Translations under genes and position numbers: made by a program
Part shown: positions 1 to 11,484 of the stretch, piece by piece
Numbering within the stretch: position 1 is the first letter of the stretch
How the letters are laid out: every line of letters begins with the position of its first letter
The notes under the pieces: generated by a model
What the model saw: only the letters and a program-made list of their open reading frames with translations
Database searches by the model: none
What the model was told of the DNA's origin: nothing
Source: Pomphorhynchus laevis
Taxonomy: Eukaryota; Acanthocephala; Palaeacanthocephala; Echinorhynchida; Pomphorhynchidae
DNA: 64,000 nucleotides
NCBI GenBank assembly: GCA_012934845.2
Contig: WNNJ02001237.1
Coordinates: 54,548-118,547 of the forward strand
Direction: 5' to 3'

Positions 1-118
1 AACTCATAAACACTGTTAGCTGTAAGGTCATCAAGAGCAAGATTTAAACTTAGTGAACTTAATAGAGGATGATAAATACATGAATCTATTTAACTTGATT
101 GCATCTGTGAGCTGACAA

Positions 119-347
119 TTTTCTGATTGTGGGACGCTATTATCGTCGCAGGTATTTTGTTTCTTTTTTGATACATCAAGACTACATATTTTTAATACAG
201 CAGGTAGCGACCTGCTGTCTATTACAAGTAGCGACCTGCTGTATCAACTTAGTCAGCAGGTAGCGACCTGCTGACTATTACAAGTAGCTGTATCAAAAAT
301 AGGAACAAAATACCTGTGAGGATAATATTGTGCCACAATCAGAAAAA
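119..347. mobile_element. Small palindromic MITE-like element
   Basis: Imperfect terminal inverted repeats of about 55 bp (about 119-172 and 291-347, beginning TTTTCTGATTGTGG) enclose an interior built from the palindrome CAGCAGGTAGCGACCTGCTG, which occurs near 200 and again near 255. There is no coding capacity. The structure fits a non-autonomous foldback or MITE element. I do not see a clear target-site duplication and the family is unknown. Confidence 0.6.
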
Positions 348-1760
348 CATAAATTTATGTTCAAATTTGTTTTTGTCATTTTTATAATGTAAACTATTGA
401 ACATTATTGTTGCATGTTTCTGGCTCATAGTTACTTGCCTAATGATTTTGGCAAATATGTGAATCGCATTATTATAAACAGGAAGGTGCAAAGAATTATT
501 ATTTTTAAATAGTTTGTCCTTTATCTTATTCTGAACAACCGACATTTTTTAATCAACCGACACAAGTTTGATATTTACAATATGCATAAATAATTAATTT
601 CGTTTAATGTTTGTAGATTTAATTTTTTACTAACAACTTAATGAAACAACATGAGAATAGTATTATATAAAGAAATTTTTATATAAACTATTAAAACAAA
701 AAATAGTTGGTGTCAATGATTCATACCATTTTTTATATTTTGTTAAGGCAAAAAATAGATACAATAAACTTGTTAACATCGTTATATTAATAACGATATT
801 AATATATAACTTAAATATAAGTTATATTAATATGATTTATATAACGATAACTAATATAACGATATTATTATATAAGTTAATATAACAATATTAACTTATA
901 TCTTTATATTAATACATAATTTATTATTTATAATAATTTGTATTAATACTTATGAATTTTTTTGCACTTTGTGATTTCGCGCTATTTATGAATTTTCGCG
1001 CGATCTTTAATTGATGTTATCAAGAAATTTCTTTAAATAATGCGAATTAGATAACGAGGTAATAATGATAATTATGATACAGGTTTAAGGAGTATTTGAA
1101 AAAACATGAACGCAATGACATTCTGACTATTCACGGTAGATAATAGAGTTGCTATCACAAGTAAAATTCAATATCGTTTAAAATATATCATTTTTTGTAT
1201 AATTTTATTCCGTACATTTTGTACTTTTGATATCTCAAAGTACGAATAAAATTTCGCAAACTCGTCATTTTCAAACAAAAGTGATGAATCACACATTTGA
1301 ACTAACGTATTCTTTAATAATGATGCACTTTAAAATTCCCAGCAATAACGTGAATTGATATTTTACGGTATAAAAATGTCCTAGACTTGTTCTTTTGTTA
1401 ATTGCAAAACCTTAATAATTTTCTGTAAAAAATAATTTATTAAAAAATAAAAGATATTTCTATAATAAAATAATAGAATTTTCAATAAATTACTCTTTGA
1501 CAATAAATGTTTGTAGCTTTTACGTTTTAATAATAACCTGAGAAATTTATTATTAAATCCCGATACAGCTACGAACGATGGGGGGCAAGTAAAAAATTTA
1601 CAAGATTTACAAAATAAATTTAATATCACAAATAGAAGGAAATATAATTTACGGGAAAAAAAGCTAGCGATTCTTTTCGTTCAGTTGCAGAAGAGATAGA
1701 TTGTTCAAGTAATTGCGTATTCTTGCGAGCGTATTCTAGTAATTGCGTATTCTTGGTTCA
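348..1760. other. AT-rich non-coding stretch
   Basis: Low-complexity AT-rich DNA. Around 780-960 there are repeated variants of TTATATTAATATAACG. Short open frames in this stretch look random and I see no gene. Confidence 0.5.
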
Positions 1761-2033
1761 CTACATTGCTTTCACAAAATCTACAAATGCTGAGTTGCGA
1801 GATTTACAAAATTTAAGGTGATATCCATCGAGTGACATGAACATTACACAACTTCGTTTCTCTTTCGATTCAAATCGCAGTAAATCCGGACATAAGACTG
1901 CAGGTAACATTCTATGTGATACGTCAGCACACTGTAATTCTACATTCCAATATGATAAATGACTTATTAAAGATGGAATTTGAAAAGATAGTGATGGATC
2001 ATCTAAAAGCGAAACTATTGTAGATGAGGACAC
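1761..2033 (-). CDS. Hypothetical ORF or exon, 90 aa
   Basis: I do not recognise this 90-codon frame. Its C-terminal half has the pattern L-x-R/K-F, then R-x-C-x-M-x-x-S-L-D/E-G-Y/F-x-x-K-x-C, which recurs in the ORF at 29048-29557. That suggests a shared domain or a shared repeat origin. The second ORF lies at the 3' end of a decayed LINE, so a LINE-derived origin is possible for both. No splice sites or promoter could be defined. It could also be a single exon or pseudogene remnant. Confidence 0.25.
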   Translation of the reverse strand: MSSSTIVSLLDDPSLSFQIPSLISHLSYWNVELQCADVSHRMLPAVLCPDLLRFESKEKRSCVMFMSLDGYHLKFCKSRNSAFVDFVKAM

Positions 2034-2990
2034 CTTTAAATAGGTGACGAAGTATCGTTTCAGATAGGTCTATTTGACTTGGTCTATCTGCTTAACATTA
2101 GCTTATGTGATAATAATAAAGCGTGACCCGCTTAATCATCGGGTGTCCCTACGTCTTTCGACAACGCGACCTTGTAACTTTATATTAAAAAATCGTAATG
2201 TGATAATTGTGTGAACTATCACTTCTAATACATTTTGGGTATAATTTTTTGTTTATTGTTTAACAAATACTAAAAGCGTTTATCATAAAAATAATAAATT
2301 AAATTTACAGAGCTACTTAATTATGAAAGACAATAAATCAACGCATTATGAAGATTTAAATTTACGCTAACATTATAACCGAAACAACAACAAAAAGGAC
2401 AGTTTGAAATGCAAAGTAAATACAAATCCAAATTTTGTAAAAAAAATCTTTTATCAATTTTTTTGTTTTTATTCTTTGTAATAAATGCAATTTTTTTCTG
2501 CTATTTTAGTAACTTATATCTCTGTAAAAAAGCTAATTATTAGGCACTATATTCTAGTCAAACTATTATATATATTAAAACTGGTTTTTATGAAAATTCA
2601 AGTTTGGATGTATAGCTATTATATCAAAGAATTATAATGATTTTAATTTTCATTAGTATTTTACCAAAAAAAACATTCAAAAACAGTTTCGAATGCAAAG
2701 TATGCTCAATAAATTCGTTAATTAAATTATCTTTACTACTTAGTTCTCTATATAACCAAATAATGAACGTAAGATTCCAAGTTTAAATTGAAAACAAATT
2801 TAAATAGATCTCTGAAAATGGTGAGTTTTAAAAGACTATCGTGCTTTTCTTGACGATATTTCCATTTTAATTTAAATGATTATATTAAAGAAATATCTTT
2901 GAATTTCCTCAAATGTCGTAGTTCTCAATAAAACTAATATTAACAAAATTTAAAATAAACGTCATTTTTATGAATTGACTAATAAATAAC
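2034..2990. other. AT-rich non-coding stretch
   Basis: No coding region or recognisable repeat. The sequence leads into the conserved 3' module of a Penelope-like element that starts near 2998. Confidence 0.45.
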
Positions 2991-2997
2991 AGACGTT

Positions 2998-3156
2998 GTA
3001 TCAGAATAAGAATTAGAGGTCATCAGGAGGAACTGCTATGCTATCAGGTTTCGGCCTCTAACTCCTCTACCCAACATAGCAGCGGGGCCAAATACATGCT
3101 AATGATGTATTTCCTCTGAAATAAGTATCTAGTATCTTATTCTAATGCAAAGTATA
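2998..3156 (-). repeat. PLE 3' structured module
   Basis: Lies just downstream of a minus-strand Penelope-like reverse transcriptase and recurs, full or partial, near 17890, 22990, 47000, 48590, 48920 and 49240. On the element strand it carries CTGATGA and CCGAAAC boxes plus two interlocking stems: CTGCTATG with CATAGCAG, and TTAGAGG with CCTCTAA. The pairing is pseudoknot-like. The boxes resemble a hammerhead ribozyme core but sit in a non-canonical order, so no ribozyme is claimed. Confidence 0.55.
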
Positions 3157-5290
3157 TTATTTATTATTCATCCATAAAAATTTACCTCTAAAGAGTTTAA
3201 ATTTATTCTTTATATTATTGTGTTGATTTATATATTTTACTATTTTCTGCTTGATGTTATTTTTATAGTAACCTAGTTTAAAATATGTATCTATTAAATT
3301 ATTTAAATGATTTTGAAGAAAGCCAATATCATTACATATTGTTGCAATTCTTAAAATTTCATTATTTAATGTATTATATTTTATATTATATGGTATGCAT
3401 GAATGCTCATGCAAAAATATGTTTCTTGTAAATTTAAATGTCATCTTTACGGTATAAATTAACAGTAGTTTTAATTTATGTTAATTTAATGACCATATCT
3501 GGATTTATACTTTCTTTATTATTAATATTGGTTTTAATAAGAATGAAGTTACATGGATAAATTTGTTCACTTATTGAATAAAAATTATTAGAATTAAATA
3601 CACATATATCATCAATGAATCGAAACATATATTTCATATATTTATATTGTTTAGATTTAGTTTTTACACAGTTGTGAAAAAATTCATATTCTATAAAGCT
3701 TAAAAACAAGTCAGCTATAATTGGGCTATTATTACCACCCATTGGAACACCTTTTACTTGTCTAAATATAGATGTCCCTACTTTTAAATAATTTTGATTT
3801 ATCAAAATATTAAAGGATTCTATTAATTCAATTTTATCCATATATTTATATTTACTTGATGGTTTAATTTTTGTTAGATAGGCGTTATAATTATTATAAC
3901 ATATATATGTATATCTTTTTCCGAGTAAATATTATTAGTAAATATTATATGTATATCTTTTCCAAGTAAATATTATTTAAAAGTAGGGACATCTATATTC
4001 AGACAAGTAAAAGGTGTTCCAATGAGAAGTAATAATAGCAGCCTAAAATAATACTAAAATAGTGTTTTATATTTATCAAAATATTTAAGGATTCTATTAA
4101 TTCAATTTTATCCATATATTTATATTTACTTGATGGTTTAATTTTTGTTAGATAGGCGTTATAATTATTATAACATATATATGTATATCTTTTTCCGAAT
4201 ATAAGATTAATTAATTTTACTAACGCTTCTTTAATATCTACTAAATCTAAATTTATATAAAGAGTACTAAAATCGTATGTATTTATATTTTGAAAATTTA
4301 TTCCTTTTGTGTGTTCTAAAAATTCTTTTGTAGAATTAATACTGAAATAGTGTTTTATACCAGTATTAATTTCGATTACCTTGCAATATTTTTTAAAATG
4401 TGCTTAAATTACTTTAAGTATTTTATTCATATAGACAGAAAGTGGTTTTAATGTACATTTAAACGCACTACATATGAACCTAGGTTTTATTGGATTTTTA
4501 TGTAATTTTAGATTCCAATATAATATAGGTATAGTTTTATTATCTAATTCAACCTTTATACCCTTTTTATCCATTATAGAACAGTGACTTGTAATAATTG
4601 ATTCTAACCTCAACTCACTACGTTCATATGTTGGATTTACATTTAAATCATTAGAATAAACATCTTTCATTAGTATATCATTATAAAGCTTTTTGCATAT
4701 GGAGACAAAGTTATTACTAGCTTTATCAATAGTTGTTATTATATAGTTATCCTTTAATTTAGTAAGTTCTTTATACATATCTTTATTAATTTTATCTTTC
4801 CTTTTATAATTGTTTGTTATTTTCATTTTATTTTTAATTTTATCAAATATATAATCTTTCCAAATTTTTATCTTAGATATATTCGAGCTTTCACTATTAA
4901 TCAGCTTACTAAAGTAATCATTTAAGTTATTATATAACGAACTGTATATTTTATTTTTGTCGTTGTTGTTATTTAATCTATATTTATACCCTTTCGATAG
5001 CAGCTTTCTTAATTCACAATTTTCAATTAATTCTAGATTATGGGTACATATATGTTCATTTATTTTATCAAAACTAAGACTTTTACAATTGCATTCTGTT
5101 TCCATTATGTTTCTAATATTATCGTTACATATTGATTTTAATTCTTTATTATAATTACAAATTTTTCGTCCTAATGGTGGTAGGAGTTTATACCTTATTT
5201 TAGGAATATATTTACTTAAATCTGACCCTATTATTTCTTTACATTTTGAATTATTTAAAAGTCCGGCTATATTTATGTTATCTATACATT
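3157..5290 (-). pseudogene. Penelope-like element reverse transcriptase, broken
   Basis: This is the longest PLE copy in the window, read right to left. The N-terminal part (5290-4404) contains a CNC cysteine motif, a DKASNN segment and LHKNPIKPRFI, typical of PLE-type reverse transcriptases before the palm. The palm (3841-3476) contains KGVPMGGNNSP and the catalytic FIDD box. The part downstream of the palm (3444-3157) ends shortly before the conserved 3' module. It is broken by frame changes, by an internal duplication (about 3839-3925 matches 4113-4200) and by a small inverted palm fragment on the plus strand at about 3970-4040. No GIY-YIG domain is attached. PLE assignment rests on motif memory; a related reverse transcriptase clade is the alternative. 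Confidence 0.65.
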
Positions 5291-5337
5291 TATTAATGAA
5301 TTAATAAATGTTAATGAATTAATTCATTTATTAATTA

Positions 5338-5660
5338 TTTAGTAAGTTCTTTATACATATCTTTATTAATTTTATCTTTCCTTTTATAATTGTTTATTAT
5401 TTTCATTTTATTTTTAATTTTATCAAATATATAATCTTGCCAAATGTTTATCTTAGATATGTTCGAGCTTTCACTATTAATCAGCTTACTAAAGTACATT
5501 TAAATAATTTATATAATTTAAGTAATTTATATACTTAAATTATATAAATTATTTTATATTTAAGTAATTTTTATATAATTTAAATTATATTTAAGTAATT
5601 TTATATTTAAGTAATTTTTATATAATTTAAATAATTTAAGTTATTATATAACGAATTGTA
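5338..5660 (-). repeat. Duplicated PLE segment and AT-rich tail
   Basis: About 158 bp (5338-5495) repeat the PLE coding stretch at 4756-4919 with a few changes. This is followed by simple TTTATATAATTTAAGTAA-like AT repeats to about 5640. It is a local tandem duplication within the decayed element. Confidence 0.6.
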
Positions 5661-5884
5661 AAATATTTGTATTTACTATATTTTTAATAAAACGATAAAA
5701 ATATATAAAAATGTGTTTAATTTTGACATCTTAAAAATTGCCATCTTAAAACAATGTGTAACGAATTTGTACATTAATAAAATATGCAACGAAATTCTAC
5801 TAAATCAAGTCATTTTTATCTTCATCAGATAATTAAAAGTATAAATATACATATAATTTTGATTTTGACATATTGACAACTAAA

Positions 5885-6075
5885 TCGTTATGAACGCAGT
5901 ATTGGTGGAACTTGTCGATAGAGCTTTGCAAATTGACTCGATCATGTGAGAAAATTACTAGGTCATCCGGGCAAATTACCGTTTGTTTCTTCTATTATCG
6001 CCGGTAAATCTGAGACTAAAAAGCAGAGGGCTTATAGGATCGCCTCGCAGTACACCACGATTTTGAATGAAGGCT
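5885..6075 (-). pseudogene. LINE reverse transcriptase fragment
   Basis: Minus-strand translation gives GVLRGDPISPLLFSL (RT motif B region) and then, in another frame, PDDLVIFSHDR (motif C region, normally ADD), followed by a typical post-palm stretch. Frames are broken and only about 190 bp remain. It is a small remnant of a non-LTR retrotransposon. Confidence 0.55.
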
Positions 6076-7000
6076 TTAAAAAATTAACTCCGTCAAATAT
6101 ATGAATGTTATGAGGTCTTAGCATCTCCTATTTTACATGAAAAATATGACCTTCTAACTTAACATTGCGTTTTAATTTTATACACTAATAGAAGCCGAAG
6201 AACAAAAATCTACAAAGCATTTTAATTTAATACATAAATCGTCAGTAGATTATTCAAGCAAAATCTTTTAGAAAAAGGAAACTTTATAACAAAATCATCC
6301 CTTTGTGTCCGCAATTGTGTTAGGTTAAGGAATCGAATAAATTTGTACCAAACTACATAAGCACAAAACTATAAATTATTGTGAATAAACAAGTTTATAA
6401 TAAATATTTTGTTAACATTATTAATAGTCGAAATTAGATTTTAAACTGGGCAGGAAGATAAAATACTTTTTAAACTTCGAGCATGTCTACAATATCAAAT
6501 ACAATTAAAAAATAGCTAAATTTTACTTATTTGTAAAATGTGTAATAATATTATTTAATTGATTTAATAAAATCATTTAATCTAAAGATATTAATCATAT
6601 TAATCTTGGATATTTGGAATAAAACATTAAAATGACATTATATACATATTGATCGGCAAACATTCGTACAAAAATTTGGGAGTAAAATAAAATGCATGAA
6701 ACAGCTTGTATTAGATTTATATGTTATAAATATTTTATATTATAAAATATTAAATAATAAAAATATAAAATATAGATAATATTATATTGATTAAATATTT
6801 TATTCGCATGTGCTTGAATCATTTACTATGATTGGACTAGGAACAAAGTCAAAATCTGATACATAATAATCTAACTTTATTCAAACTGAGGGTATACGAT
6901 ATTTTAATCTATTCATAAAAGATTTTCTAAATTTAGATGTCATAATAATTTTGTTTAGATGGTAATATTTACATTTTACCCAATTATCATTCTACTTTTC
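6076..7000. other. AT-rich intergenic DNA
   Basis: No gene or strong repeat seen. It ends in a pyrimidine tract and TTTTCAG directly before the ORF at 7009. Confidence 0.4.
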
Positions 7001-7008
7001 AGTGATCG

Positions 7009-7371
7009 ATGTGCGCGGCAAAGAAAGAAATTAGAAGTGGAAATTCACGAATAAGACCCCTAAAAAAACATCCTCCACTATTTGTAATAAAGAATGAAAT
7101 GGAATCGATCAATTTTCCCCCAATTTTGGATACTATGCTTTGGATGTTGGACCAAATTAGAACGCATTCGGCGAACACTTCAATGATGATTTACAATCGT
7201 TTAAAACGAAAGATTAAGTCTAGCACAGGAACTACTGATGACACATTGGATCCGGTTGAAAGACATGAATCTGTTGACGAGAAAGACAATTATAATGTAA
7301 TTGTAGTATTGAACGAAAACTGTGCATCCGAAATAAAGCGTTCATTAAAAATTATAAGTGGCTTAAAATAA
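7009..7371 (+). CDS. Hypothetical basic protein, 120 aa
   Basis: An unrecognised 120-codon frame with codon use less AT-extreme than the surroundings. It is lysine/arginine rich at the N-terminus and hydrophilic throughout, with no membrane segment or signal peptide. The ATG lies 6 nt after a pyrimidine-rich TTTTCAG, which could be a splice acceptor (cis or trans). The frame upstream of this ATG meets TGA immediately after that acceptor, so the ATG is the likely start if the ORF is real. A single-exon gene or the terminal exon of a gene with a non-coding first exon are both possible. Confidence 0.35.
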   Translation: MCAAKKEIRSGNSRIRPLKKHPPLFVIKNEMESINFPPILDTMLWMLDQIRTHSANTSMMIYNRLKRKIKSSTGTTDDTLDPVERHESVDEKDNYNVIVVLNENCASEIKRSLKIISGLK

Positions 7372-8040
7372 TAAACTTTATAAGTCAATTTTATCCATAA
7401 TAAAAATGTTATTTCCGTAGTCATTTTTCTGATGAAGGGTAGTGGTGCTTAACCCGCCTTAATCAAAACAAGTCCAGATTATAAAAACATTTTTTTAATT
7501 GTAAGAGACCAGTTTAATCTTGTAAATATCGTTTAGTTTTTATTCCGGTTTACAATTATTGATAATAGTATCTATTCGATATCGCCATTCAATTCTAATT
7601 TAGAATTGAAAATATACTTACATAATTTAAATGTAATAAAATAATATATAAGCTAATGAAAATATATTTAGTTATACAATTATTTAAATTCATTTATTGT
7701 ATTATGATTAATATACAAATAATCAGTAAATGAACTATGCAAAATGAAAAAGATCACATTTTCAGTAATAACCAAATAACTGATATTGAGTTTCTATTTG
7801 ATTTACTACAAACATGGCAAATTGAGACAAAGCGTATTATTGCAATTATGGTGTTCTTCAAATGATATTTGTAAATACTCAGCAACATTAATAATCGTTT
7901 TCTATGCAAAAAGCGACTGGTATATTTTGGCATTGATTGGCTAGTTACTACTGGCGAAATGTGAGCTATTGACAAATCATGCTCGGTCAAAATATTTATT
8001 TCATTAGTATTTTCTATTCATACTCCCTGCTCAATTAAGC
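7372..8040. other. Intergenic DNA
   Basis: AT-rich with no convincing gene. A minus-strand open frame at 7754-7990 has no recognisable feature. Confidence 0.4.
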
Positions 8041-8049
8041 AGCAAGAGA

Positions 8050-8290
8050 ATTCGTACCCGTTTTAAGTTCGAGAGTCGGTCAAAGTTATTACAACGGTGG
8101 ACGCAATTGAGGTAGTTCGTGAACAAGTGTTGTTACAATTCGAACGCAAGAGTCATTTATATGCTATCTTTGTTGACTTTAAAAAAGCCTTTGATTCGGT
8201 TAAACGAGAAATACTCACCCGTAAATTGTAAATGGATTTCCGGATATCTGGTCGTATGCTGAAACTCCTGTGTAATATCATCTATGCCAA
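8050..8290 (+). pseudogene. LINE RT fragment, motif A
   Basis: The plus strand reads AIFVDFKKAFDSVKRE, the motif A region of a non-LTR reverse transcriptase, soon followed by a stop. It is a short orphan fragment next to AT repeats. Confidence 0.6.
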
Positions 8291-8740
8291 TTCATTAAAT
8301 GAATTGATTTATTATAAGCAATTGATTTATTATATAAAATTTATATTGAATTTCAATGAAATAATAAATGAATTGATTTATTGTATTTAAATAATTTTAA
8401 TATTATTTTAATATTAATATAATATTAATTAATATAATATTATATTAATTTAATTATTATAATATTATAATTATAATATTATAATTTTATAATTTTAATA
8501 TTATAATATTATAATTTTAATATTATTTTCAAAACTTTATTTCAAATTTTATTAGTATTTTCCAAATTTCAATATAACAATGGCTACCCAGCTATATTAT
8601 AATATAATAATATTATATCACGTATAATACAATAATATTATATCACGTATAATATATTCAATGTGATATTAAATATATTATAATATATTCAATGTGATAT
8701 TGTATATATTCAATGTAGTATTAAAGGATGCTTACTTTAA
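8291..8740. repeat. AT-rich simple repeats
   Basis: Short tandem AT motifs (ATATTATAATAT-like) to about 8530. From about 8590 to 8725 there are repeated units containing ATTATATCACGTATAAT and ATATTCAATGTGATATT. Confidence 0.6.
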
Positions 8741-8819
8741 GTGTAAAAGAGAATTTACTTCGAAACTTCGTCAATTAAAGCACGACATCGACATGATGTC
8801 AAAGAGTTAACTTAAAGGT

Positions 8820-9430
8820 AGTGAGTATTCCAATAACAAAATAGAGGGATCATTTCGGCTCTTAACTTACGCTAACTTCTTCAGATACTCTGTCAACAGC
8901 TTATTACATTAAGTTTTCGACTACATCCTTAGATGATTTGGATCTTGTGAATGCACAATTCTTGATATCTGAACTATCCGCCTTGTTGGGAAGATTGCCG
9001 GCTCACACGGCTGTGGGATTGGACGGATTAACAAGTGAACATTTGAAAAGCATATTTACCTTTTGCGCAGGATTCTGGATTGATTTGTTTAATAGCATAT
9101 TATTTGGTTCATATTTTCCTCCAATATGGAAGCATGTCATTTTTAAGATTTTGTATAAAGGAAAAGGAAATCCTGGAGACATGAACAATTATAGGGGTAT
9201 TGATATACTCAATCCCACCTACAAGCTATTTGCTTATTTATTGTGACACTATCTGCTAAGGTATGTTCACAATGTTCTACCCATAGAGCAACATGGCTTT
9301 CGACCTTTGTTTTCAACAATGAGTGCGACACAATTTCGAGAACGGCATCCTTAGATAGCAGAGTCTTACATGTGCCTCTGTACGCAATTTTAGTTGATTT
9401 TACGACCTGGTAAACAGAGGTCTGCTTTTT
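8820..9430 (+). pseudogene. LINE RT N-terminal fragment
   Basis: The 8938-9246 frame has the order typical of LINE RT fingers: AVGLDGLTSEHLK, then W-K-H-V-I-F-K-I-L-Y-K-G-K-G-N-P-G-D, then NNYRGIDIL. After a stop it continues in another frame as VLPIEQHGFRP, the next conserved block. It is interrupted before motif A. The fragment at 8050 has motif A, but the order is not collinear, so these may be two insertions. Confidence 0.65.
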
Positions 9431-9573
9431 CGTAAGATAACATATTTTCTTGGTCTTCAAGCCCTATTTGTCACGTACTAAGCGAAATACTAAAGTCACA
9501 TTGTATTCATATATTTGAATATATAATTTTTAATATGCAGGATTACTCATAAGTTTTTGAGCCAAATTATTAC

Positions 9574-11106
9574 TTAGAAGATTTTGAATTGCATGTGGAT
9601 TAGTCTGAATAGTGCCAAAAATATTTTTTGTATTTCAGTAAAATTTGAATTTTCAAATGGAAGGCTCGAAAATGGTCTAAGTGGTAATCTGGATAATGTT
9701 GCAGTTCCATCGGTATGTTGATCAATATTCGGTTGATGCGATATCAACCCCTCCTTAATTGTTGGTGATTGCTGAAGTGACAAAGAAGCATTATTTGATT
9801 GTTTAGATGTTGAGTGATATGCCGAAGGTCGTCGTGGAGACATGAGTTGCAGGACAGGCATGTCAACCTCAGAATGGTCGCCTTTGACGACGGAAGCTGA
9901 CCGAATATTGGAGTCATGAACTATCTCAACTGACTGGGCCTCGGGCTGTGCAAGGTTGCTCAAAGAAAAGAGTCGCGGAGATGGGTCGTCACAAAATCCA
10001 AGACTTTTCTCTAGTAAGGGTTGGCCCATCTCGTCAAGACTTTTGAGGATCGCTTTAGCATTTCCTCTCATCAGTGCGACGGACAAGCGCTGAAATAACT
10101 GACCCGCTGTGCTACAATACGGGGTACCGTTTCTACATGACATAGAACGAGCAATGAAACGAATTAGCTTTTCCCCTTGTGGGTTCCATCCTCCGTAAGT
10201 TTCAACAACTGCTGCCGTAAAACTGTATCCATTCTCCTCTAATTTGCGTTTATATTTCTTTTCCTTGACAGAGGTGGCATACTTGCTTGCGGCATAGCCA
10301 GGGATCTCAGAAGCTACGGAAATATAAGCATTTTGTTGTGGGTTAGTTACGGCAAAATCAACTGCTAAAAGAGGGTCCTTATAAAATAGAATGTCCGCCG
10401 GTCTCTCTCGCAAACCACGAACTAGGTTGGGTACCTTCTTTGCCACCCTCAATCCAGCAGAAACCGCTGCTTGAAAGACTGTATCCCTTAAGCTATCATG
10501 TCGAATTTCAGGATGGCCTACAAACTGACATGTTAAGGCGTGCAAGCCGAATTTGTCTGCCATCCTAAGGCAGCGTCTGCATCGATAATCACTGTTGCAG
10601 AGAGACATCCCTAACCAAAGACGTAGTAGTACAACAAATTTATTTGGTGCCAAGTTCATATGTGTGGCTTTGCTAGGGACGGCCTGTAACCAAGCACAGG
10701 CGTGTGGGCATGAAACTGCCAATAATCGGGCAGTATTGAAGCGATCGGCATTCTCCACTAGCCTGCGGCGCAACACTTCGTCAATGTGACAAGATAATCC
10801 TCGTTGATTTGTTTGCGGATTTCCTACATGTTGCGGAATAATAGATTTAACGAATTCGTACCCAGGGAAAGTTATAGGGTCAAGGTTTAATTGGCTAGTG
10901 ACAGTATCTACACTGGACAGTAAGGCTGCCTGAGAGTGTTGGAAGCAGCTTCGAAGGCCCAGTCCTCCCATCTTCAGTGGTAAGCAAGCTTGCATCCACG
11001 CCCACTTATCGGGTTGAATAGAAGTGATATTGCTAAAACACTTCAATATCAAACGGTCGAACAAACGGAAAAACTCTTCGGCGAAGGCGGGGTCTATAGT
11101 GCGCAT
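9574..11106 (-). CDS. RT C-terminus, REL endonuclease and ubiquilin linker ORF
   Basis: A 510-codon open frame. Residues 1-170 are RT thumb and connector (MGGLGLRS). Residues about 178-200 are a zinc finger (C-x2-C, then G-L-H-A-L-T-C). This is followed by RHDSLRDTVF and the REL core RPADILFYKD...LLAVDFAVTNP, then VETYGGWNPQGE and the FQRLSVALMRGNAKAIL block that normally ends such proteins. About 130 more residues follow without a stop: a Ser/Pro/Gln-rich linker and SSLPFENSNFTEIQ, matching the UBL-to-STI1 region of ubiquilins. A 1-nt loss then shifts the frame. The in-frame continuation of a retroelement endonuclease into host-like sequence is shared with copy B (15950-14118). Confidence 0.75.
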   Translation of the reverse strand: MRTIDPAFAEEFFRLFDRLILKCFSNITSIQPDKWAWMQACLPLKMGGLGLRSCFQHSQAALLSSVDTVTSQLNLDPITFPGYEFVKSIIPQHVGNPQTNQRGLSCHIDEVLRRRLVENADRFNTARLLAVSCPHACAWLQAVPSKATHMNLAPNKFVVLLRLWLGMSLCNSDYRCRRCLRMADKFGLHALTCQFVGHPEIRHDSLRDTVFQAAVSAGLRVAKKVPNLVRGLRERPADILFYKDPLLAVDFAVTNPQQNAYISVASEIPGYAASKYATSVKEKKYKRKLEENGYSFTAAVVETYGGWNPQGEKLIRFIARSMSCRNGTPYCSTAGQLFQRLSVALMRGNAKAILKSLDEMGQPLLEKSLGFCDDPSPRLFSLSNLAQPEAQSVEIVHDSNIRSASVVKGDHSEVDMPVLQLMSPRRPSAYHSTSKQSNNASLSLQQSPTIKEGLISHQPNIDQHTDGTATLSRLPLRPFSSLPFENSNFTEIQKIFLALFRLIHMQFKIF

Positions 11107-11385
11107 TAAATGGTTTACCCGTGGAGCGGATGCTCAGCTACGAAGCAGGATGAAAGCAACTTTGAGTCAGGGAGATTTTCGAGCGAGTCCAGAGTTTGAC
11201 GCAGGGATGGTAGAACAACATCAACAAGGTATCCCGAACAATGTTCCTTAGACCCGATGGGACTTCCAAGAATTGTAAAGTTTTTTGTGGTGTTGACCAA
11301 TGTGATCGATGGGCATCTGTTCTTTATCAAGTCGACCTTGTCTGCCCTACCAATTACTTCGGTTTTTTTCCAGTTAATAGACAGT

Positions 11386-11484
11386 CCAATCGCAGGAAAA
11401 TTAGCAGCAAGACGAGCCAGAGCCTCGCCCACCAAGAGTGGGCGAGGCTCTGGCTCGTCTTGCTGCTAATTTTCCTGCGATTGG
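11386..11484. repeat. 47-bp perfect hairpin inside RT
   Basis: Arms 11386-11432 and 11438-11484 are perfect inverted copies with a 5-nt spacer (CAAGA). Part of the arm sequence occurs again directly after it. It is a local inverted duplication of RT coding sequence, as produced by template switching, and it destroys the frame right after the YLDD box. Confidence 0.9.

Noticed and set aside
2998-3110. Canonical hammerhead or HDV-like ribozyme
   Set aside because: CTGATGA and GAAA are present, but stem II leaves two extra bases before GAAA, the strand order does not match type I, II or III, and the HDV-like fold lacks a P3 hairpin. Reported only as a candidate structured RNA.
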